Positions 57,845-64,000 of a DNA stretch of 64,000 nt are shown one piece after another. The position numbers were made by a program, and so were the translations under genes. Position 1 is the stretch's first letter; each line of letters begins with the position of its first letter. The stretch is from Paralvinella palmiformis (taxonomy: Eukaryota; Annelida; Polychaeta; Terebellida; Alvinellidae): assembly GCA_025642065.1 (NCBI GenBank), contig JAODUP010000012.1:430501-494500 (forward strand), read 5' to 3'. The notes beneath the pieces were generated by a model that worked only from the letters and a program-made list of their open reading frames with translations, had not been told where the DNA came from and did not search any database.

Positions 57845-58180
57845 TCTAATGTCTCATCAATGTTGTAAACAATTATATAATTAATCATGGCCTTGGATAA
57901 AAATGTTGTATATTTGGGCCATAACATTTAGAACCTCGCCTTCCATGGAATACTGATTAGATTGCTCTAATAGAAACTAATAATGATAAGTATCTTGGTG
58001 TTCCCATGTCACATATATATCCGAACATGAATGTAGAGTCGAATTAACTTTGATCGAAAAGCATATTTATGCACTTGAAGGTGTTGGACTAGGGAGTAGT
58101 GGGTCTAGTATTTTTATGGTAGTATATGTTTGGAACACGGTTGTACGTCCAGTTGTAACATGTGGCGTGCAATGTGCAGA
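57845..58180 (+). mobile_element. LINE reverse-transcriptase fragment
   Basis: Plus-strand frames give NDKYLGVPM (the 'KYLGV' block after the catalytic box) and, shifted, ALEGVGLGSSGSSIF and YVWNTVVRPVVTCGVQ ('xxVRPxLxYGxQ'). Both blocks are in LINE order. Confidence 0.55.
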
Positions 58181-58195
58181 TAGATAGATAAATTT

Positions 58196-58199
<4 letters not shown>

Positions 58200-58234
<35 letters not shown>

Positions 58235-58880
58235 CACACATATATACATGTACATGATATGAAAGAGCAGTAAAACAGGAGCAAATAAGAAAACGTGGAC
58301 ACACACACAAGCACCACCCATCACGGTGAAAGAGTAGAAATATGAAAACAAAAATAAGACGAACAAGAAACACGACCTATTTGTATAATTAAACTTATTT
58401 ATGGCAGACGATACACTATGGGTTGCTGCAGTTGACTATGACAGCGTACTTACCTAGACACATAGTTTTTATAGATCGCTTAAACGAGTTATATGTTGAA
58501 TGGATGTTTAATTTCGGATACCATTCATTCCACAACAGGGGAAACTGAAATAGTGGCAATTTATCAATAAATTTGCATTTAGATTTTATAATATGGAACA
58601 TATTGACCTGTCTGGTTCCATGTACAACATCTATATCGTGATTTAAAGTAAATATATTACGGAATGATACGGGCAATTTATCACGAAAATAATTATGCAT
58701 AAAGAGAAATACTTGAAGCTTATAAAGATCGGATAACTTGAGAATGACAGAATGCTTGAAGAGTGGATTAGTATGACTGTTATATTTTTTATAGTTCATT
58801 TGTCGAAGCGCTCTCTTTTGCAAAACCTCGGTTTTGTGAAGAAAACAAGATTTTGGATTTCCCCAAGCAAGGATTCAATA
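58200..58880 (-). mobile_element. LINE C-terminal fragment
   Basis: The minus-strand frame 58,416-58,823 reads LQKRALRQMNY, SVILKLSDLYKLQVFLFMHNYFRDKLPVSFRNIF and ends PLLWNEWYPKLN, TYNSFKRSIKTM. This is the C-terminal part of a LINE reverse-transcriptase ORF, with the preceding WGNPKS segment at 58,850-58,880. It ends in a (TA)n run at 58,200-58,230, the likely 3' tail. Confidence 0.8.
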
Positions 58881-59819
58881 TGTTAACTGGGGATGTAATA
58901 GTGACAATATAGCGTATGTAGACTTTCCTGGGGGAGAGATAATTTTACTTGCTTCTTGTAAAAAGAGCTCGACATATCTTACTATTTATTGTATGTCCAA
59001 AAAAAGCAGTGGGTGATCTGGAAAAGAAATTCAAGCCAATTTATTTAAATCATTAACCGGTTTGCATAAGTTTTGTCGTAGTACTCTTGTCTTACTTAAT
59101 ATGAAAGTGCACACAATTTAAAAATCGTTAGACATTCGCTATCTCGATTTAGTAAGATCAGCGTTTCGCTCCAAGTCAAGAGCCAGCTCGTTTTATTTGC
59201 ACTTACTGAACAACACGTAAAGGTGATGAATATGTGACGTTGAATCGAAAACTGGGGTGAGAGGGGGGGGGGTGAGGGTTTTGCCACCAATGATGGTACA
59301 GTTGACTTTATGAGACAATGACTGCTAATCAAAGACCAATATGATAGAGTAGTTTTAAACATGTTGTTTATACCGTTTTAGTCAAATTTAACTCTTTTTG
59401 TTGGTCTTGTATTACAGCATTTTATGTCAGCAGTTGTATATGTTTACATAGTAGAGATCTAATCTAGTGTATTTTTATGTATGAATCGATGTTGTATTTC
59501 TCAATTTGGCGGCAGAATTATAACAAATAAAACTAATAACTATTATAGTAAAACAAAATTATTATCAATCGCTGGCTGAACACTTCCTGTCTCAAACTGT
59601 ATATACCCTTTGATTAATTTAAATCTGTACATCCCGAGGTTTCAGAAAAATTGGCTCGGTTCCAATCTAAAAATACATTTCAAGATGTTAGATCTCTGAA
59701 CCATTCGCCTCACCTGATACGAAGGTACAGTGCTGATAACCTCAGGGATATCAGTCTACGTCTGTGAGGCGGGCTTCTCGAGTTCAATGTTAGCCGAATT
59801 TCTCTTCGTTGTTTTGTTT

Positions 59820-60235
59820 TTAGTTGTAAACATGTCGCGTCAAGATCTGGGAGGCCAGGCTATGTTTTAATATCCCAGATATGGGTGTGCTGTTACTAAC
59901 ATGGCAAACGTGGCATCGTCTGGATGAATTGTACATACCGCCTTGGATGCAGGCAGATCCAGACTGATGGTGATCGCTCCCTGAAAGGTGTACTGTACAC
60001 ATAACATGGGCCCTGGATGGTTTGGTAACTGCACTTCTTGTTTCTGTAGCCAATCTATCATCTGTCACCACAGACTAATGGCAGATTCTTGGAGTAGTCC
60101 ACACAGTTCTAGGGCTTGATTACCTTATGAGTGAAAGATGTTAGGCTTATTGGTCGATAAATACCTGTAGTGGTCTCTTGTCCTTACTTCTAAAAAGATG
60201 TGTGGGGCAAAAACTGAATATTTCACCAATAATTA
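59820..60235 (-). other. Unassigned frame plus a possible RT block
   Basis: A minus-strand frame (59,867-60,061) reads MIDWLQKQEVQLPNHPGPMLCV...DLPASKAVCTIHPDDATFAML; I recognise no family. Just upstream on the same strand (60,120-60,180) is IYRPISLTSFTHKVIKP, like the 'YRPISLTSxxxKxxE' block of LINE reverse transcriptases. The two are probably parts of mobile-element debris. Confidence 0.35.
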
Positions 60236-62208
60236 CTTCTTGAACGCTAGTACCACGCATAACGTTGTCTTTATTGAGTTGGAGTGTTCATTTAATATTT
60301 GCCCATAGAATTGAACTGAAGCGGTCGACTTCTTCAGTTTTCACTATTATTTATTAGTTACTCCTCAATCAGATCGGATTGACATTTGTTCATTCATGAG
60401 GTTACCCCTTTTCATTCCCGATGAACAATGTTGGCGAATTACATATTTTGTAACTACATTTTGCCTCTTCCAGCTCATAACTGTCCGGATGTCTCAAAGA
60501 TTTTCCTCGTTTTTAAGCTTGGGTGTTCAGTACATCCATAATTCTTTCAAGTTGCCCTCTGTGTTGATAGCTAGATTTCCCTCGATTTGTTCTGATTTGT
60601 CTTTTCTAGGAATTAATGTTACCATATGTCATTTAATTTATTCATTAACTACTGAGGAGTTCATACATTATTAGCTGTTAAACCATTCATTATCAATAAA
60701 TGTTGATTTGTCATCCGTAGTCACGTGGATAACATATGGAACAAGAATATGCGTTCTTCTGGTTCACTGATAACTTACCTGTATACGTAGCTTATCTATA
60801 ATGAAAACACGCTCACGCAATCCAAATCTTGCACGATACCCCACATCAGTAATCATGTTGACCTCTCTCCTGAGGAGTAGGGCTTGCATATGTAGTTGAT
60901 TTAAGTAGTTGGCGTGTTAATGTGTCGTATTTGGCATTTAACAATAGTTGAATACAGCACCACTCTTGTTCTAATTCCTTTCAGTGAAACATACGTATTA
61001 GAGACCTGCATCGGCTTGGAACCGCCCCACTGCGCCCCACAATAAAAAATCATTTTAAGGGCCGCACCGCCACATAAATTTGAATGCTTGGCCCGCGACC
61101 GCTGAATGTTAGTCCGCATTTTATCGCAATTATTGCAGTCGGGGCCGCTAAGAGTCACCAGTCATCACTTAAATTTTTTTAAAGTTTATTGATTGATTCC
61201 AGCAACATTAAATTAATACGAACAAATTGAGTTTGATATTTATCTTAAATTTTACGAGTCAAAGCGAGAAAATAATCTGATCCCCATTATTTAGATACAG
61301 AATATGATCTACGAAGGCATAGTTATAATCATCTAGATAGCTATTGCATACACTGATTCAATTGTTTTTGCTGAGTTTTGTGGGTATTATTTAAACGAAA
61401 TACCACTCTCTGTTATTATTGATAGGAATTCTCTTTAGTTTGTAATATAATACGTATATGGCCCGTTTAGCAGTTTCCGGTTATCTTTCAGTTCGGTGAA
61501 TCACTTTCAATCAGGATTGTCGACTGATTTCTTTATGTTTATCGGGCTTTGTAAAATCGCTATTTCTAGTCGACAACTATACATGTGTCGTGTTCAATAT
61601 TGCCAACAAAATATTTTCGACGACGAAATGCTCCATGGGCGCAGACATCTTTCTAACTCTCCGTAATGGAGATTTTTATGCATCGTCTCCGGTTAGGCTC
61701 CGAAGAAGTTCGTCATCTGGACCATTCGCTTTGTGGGAGTTATTCTTAATTCTAGACGATAATGTCAAACAAAACTAGCCGTGTCCAAACATTCCCGTGC
61801 AGGAAAATGTTGATCCAATATCCATTTGAGACTTAATGGCGACAAACAGTTCTAGCCAGATTTTGGTTCACTGATAAATGTTTTAAAACAAGACTGCCAC
61901 GCATCATTGGCACGTGGGAGTCGTATACGATGTTGTGGTGTATTGTAATAATTCTAGAATTCGTGGATAATAACTCTGTAGACTGACATGCTGAGTCAAA
62001 TCGACTTCTAAGCCCTAATTAGCTATAGGTGTCTAGCTACACGAGAAACTAAGACAAACTATACTTATAAAGAGGGGACCCATCCGTCTACGTTTCTTTG
62101 AGCCATTTAATAGGATTGTGGACAACTAAAAACAGTAAATGAAATGAGATATAAAATATATAATTATTTCCTAGGTCTGTGTGTGTGTGTTTGTGTGAAA
62201 TGTAAATA
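60236..62208. other. Intergenic sequence, no gene recognised
   Basis: No splice-bordered coding exon seen. The part at 61,010-61,150 ('ggaaccgccccactgcgcc...gggccgcaccgcc...ttggcccgcgaccgc') is GC-rich and transposon-end-like, but no partner end was found. Confidence 0.4.
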
Positions 62209-62383
62209 TTGCCGTTTTATGGCCACTTTTGTGCATATGGTAGAATAAATGGGACGAGCAACCTTCAAATGTAACGAGACGAAGTAAAATATAAACACCC
62301 TTCTGACATAGCCCGGCCGGGGTTTGAACCCAGGTGATATAGATCTATGGCCAACCGCGCTACCAGTTATATCATGAAGGACC
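62209..62383 (-). repeat. tRNA-derived SINE, family 1
   Basis: Body 'gccgttttatggccacttttgtgcatatggtagaataaatgggacgagcaacct' on the left, tRNA-like head on the right (complement: 'tcatgatataactggtagcgcggttggcc' A-box, 'gggttcaaacccc' B-box). Confidence 0.85.
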
Positions 62384-62879
62384 CTGTGTGTATAAAAATT
62401 GTCATGCGAAATAATAATAGTTATCTCCTAGATAACACCCACAAAATGTTGTGAACACGGATGTTTAGTGGCAAAATGATAATCTGGTGATACTGGATCA
62501 TCATTTAAGACAAAAAATGAAGACCTAGATCTGGCGATATTTTATCTGCGACTTAGTGATATGAGACTTGACGACTGGTTCAGCGTATATACAGATTGTT
62601 AGTATTATTGAGGGTTACTTGATTTGTTACTAGAAACGTAAACGTGTTCTCAGTCATAATATGTCATATTGTGCATTATGTCACTAAAATATTTAATAAG
62701 CAGACTTACCATTTATTTCAAAGTGCATACTTAAGAGAAGAAAAAAACAACAATGATGTTTAAAATATTATTACCTCATGTAAATCTACATCAGTTACTC
62801 GAAAAGACTGGCCTTGAACAAACGTCTGTAGGGTGTTCTTTAATGATCATATCTGCAATTTATTTGGAATCGATGTATT

Positions 62880-63890
62880 TACTGTAATGTATTTTCTTAT
62901 CCGGCTCCTCAATTGACTCAATAGCCTCAACACAGACACACTACACCCTGCTTCGACAGATGTGGCAGATGGAGTACATCCTAACACCACTAAAATTATA
63001 ATGCTCGGAAATATATCTGGATACTAAGGATTTCATCAAAGTATCATGTAGATCATCCCTGCCAAACTGACTGGACCACATATTGAACTATCTAGATAAC
63101 TCGTTATCTAATGACTTCATAGTTGACGGGTCGTCATGCCACGATTCAAACTGCTCTGGGAGAGGCATCCCTAGTTTGACCATTAAAGATGGTTTAGACT
63201 CAGCAAAGCACTCACTGGCCGGCAGTTGTCTGCAGAGAAACGGTTCTGCAACTGTTGCAGTAAGATATAAATGAATGCCAGTTGATCTCTTTTAATAAAG
63301 AAGAGGTGTTAGCAGGTACATTCGACCTATTACACTGAACTGACGGAACCCTTGGCATTTCCTCTTTATTACCTATATATGAAGCCAGCTGCTTTGCTTC
63401 GTCATACCATCTCTGGAATTCTACACCAATGTCATCCCTCAAACATTGAATCTCTTATTTGATATCGTTAATCATTGTGTATGCTTAAAATGTCAATATC
63501 TCTTTTTTGTAGTTGAGCTAACAAACCTTTCAAGTAATCCAAACTATTCTTCAATACGGTGAAGCCAACACTAAATCCAAAACCCTGCAGATTACTTTTC
63601 AAACCACGAGTCGTAGTCTCGGTGTCACTAACCCAATTCCAACGACTTTCATTAACCTCTGGATAAACATGTGCATTAACAATAACATCAAGGCAACTGA
63701 CCAAAGCTCACCAAATGTTTCCAAACAAGAATGTCTTTCAACCCACCGGCCGTGTCTTGCACAAACATTTAAGTTTATCGTGGCGAGTATTATGGCAATG
63801 TTGTTTGAGTGCAAGAATTTTTGCCTTTTGGGAGAATTGAAAACAATTTTACTTATAAAGTCATCGTTTAACAGACAAATCACAATTTTA
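62880..63890 (-). pseudogene. hAT/P52rIPK-like transposase relic
   Basis: Minus-strand frames, shifted, follow the order of hAT-derived '52-kDa repressor of the inhibitor of protein kinase'-type proteins: GRWVERHSCLETFGELW (63,780-63,710), GFGFSVGFTVLKNSLDYLKGLLAQLQKRDIDIL (63,590-63,490), FQRWYDEAKQLASYIG, EEMPRVPSVQ, RSNVPANTS (63,430-63,300), and a weaker C-terminal part (RYISEHYNF) near 63,020. Stops at 63,460 and several shifts make it non-functional. The N-terminal zinc-finger/THAP part would lie beyond or is missing. Confidence 0.75.
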
Positions 63891-63949
63891 CTTCATTTTA
63901 TACTAAGTAGCTTAATATAAAATGAAGTATAATTGTGATTTGTTTGTTA
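63871..63949. repeat. 33-bp-arm inverted repeat (hairpin)
   Basis: Left arm 63,871-63,903 and right arm 63,917-63,949 are complementary except at two positions, with a 13-base spacer 'ctaagtagcttaa'. The arms read 'caaatcacaatt...acttcattttata'. It follows the hAT relic and may be a terminal or fold-back structure of it. Confidence 0.85.
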
Positions 63950-64000
63950 AATAATAATGCTATCAGACACATATTACACAATACTCAATGTGTGGTTATT

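Noticed and set aside
58067..58366. 99-codon minus-strand frame
   Set aside because: Its translation is dominated by the (TA)n and (GT)n tracts; low-complexity artefact.

Overview
This window is AT-rich, intron-rich genomic DNA from an invertebrate animal. The two host genes have many short exons with GT/AG borders, and the remainder is dense with retroelement, DNA-transposon and tRNA-derived SINE debris. The species cannot be fixed from the sequence; a lophotrochozoan or an invertebrate deuterostome would fit.

Two host genes can be reconstructed, both on the minus strand. (1) At about 0.4-9.1 kb are eight 3' exons of an NFATC2IP/NIP45-type (Rad60/Esc2 family) protein: an acidic/basic N-terminal part with two SUMO-interacting-type motifs, followed by two SUMO-like domains. 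The first coding exon was not found. (2) At 26.46-51.54 kb is a complete or nearly complete ABC-C transporter with a TMD0 domain. It resembles the sulfonylurea receptors (ABCC8/ABCC9) from the N-terminus to the last residue. I could place 32 coding exons, including one of only 41 nt, giving about 1,635 residues. Both nucleotide-binding domains keep their motifs, while two positions linked to sulfonylurea binding in the vertebrate proteins are changed.

The rest is mobile DNA. At 10-18.8 kb lie several LINE fragments and a Mutator-like element (16,022-18,176) with ~110-bp inverted repeats, a 9-bp target duplication, a decayed FLYWCH-type reading frame and a LINE nested inside it. At 20-25.3 kb are a tRNA-derived SINE with its target duplication, a hAT transposase relic with a hAT-type terminal repeat, and a LINE split by another SINE. 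Introns of the ABCC gene hold a pogo-like element (33,288-34,214), a 1.3-kb inverted-repeat element with 5-bp duplications (37,500-38,807), a LINE tail (39.0-39.8 kb), a perfect 239-bp tandem duplication and a SINE with an 11-bp target duplication. At 53,783-57,835 is a short Gypsy-type LTR retrotransposon whose two 167-bp LTRs are identical although its coding region is frameshifted and lacks the RNase H region. The last 6 kb contain more LINE debris, a second hAT/P52rIPK-type transposase relic and a 33-bp-arm hairpin.

No rRNA, functional tRNA, CRISPR array or prokaryotic-type operon was seen. The two host genes share no obvious pathway; their adjacency and shared strand are probably incidental.
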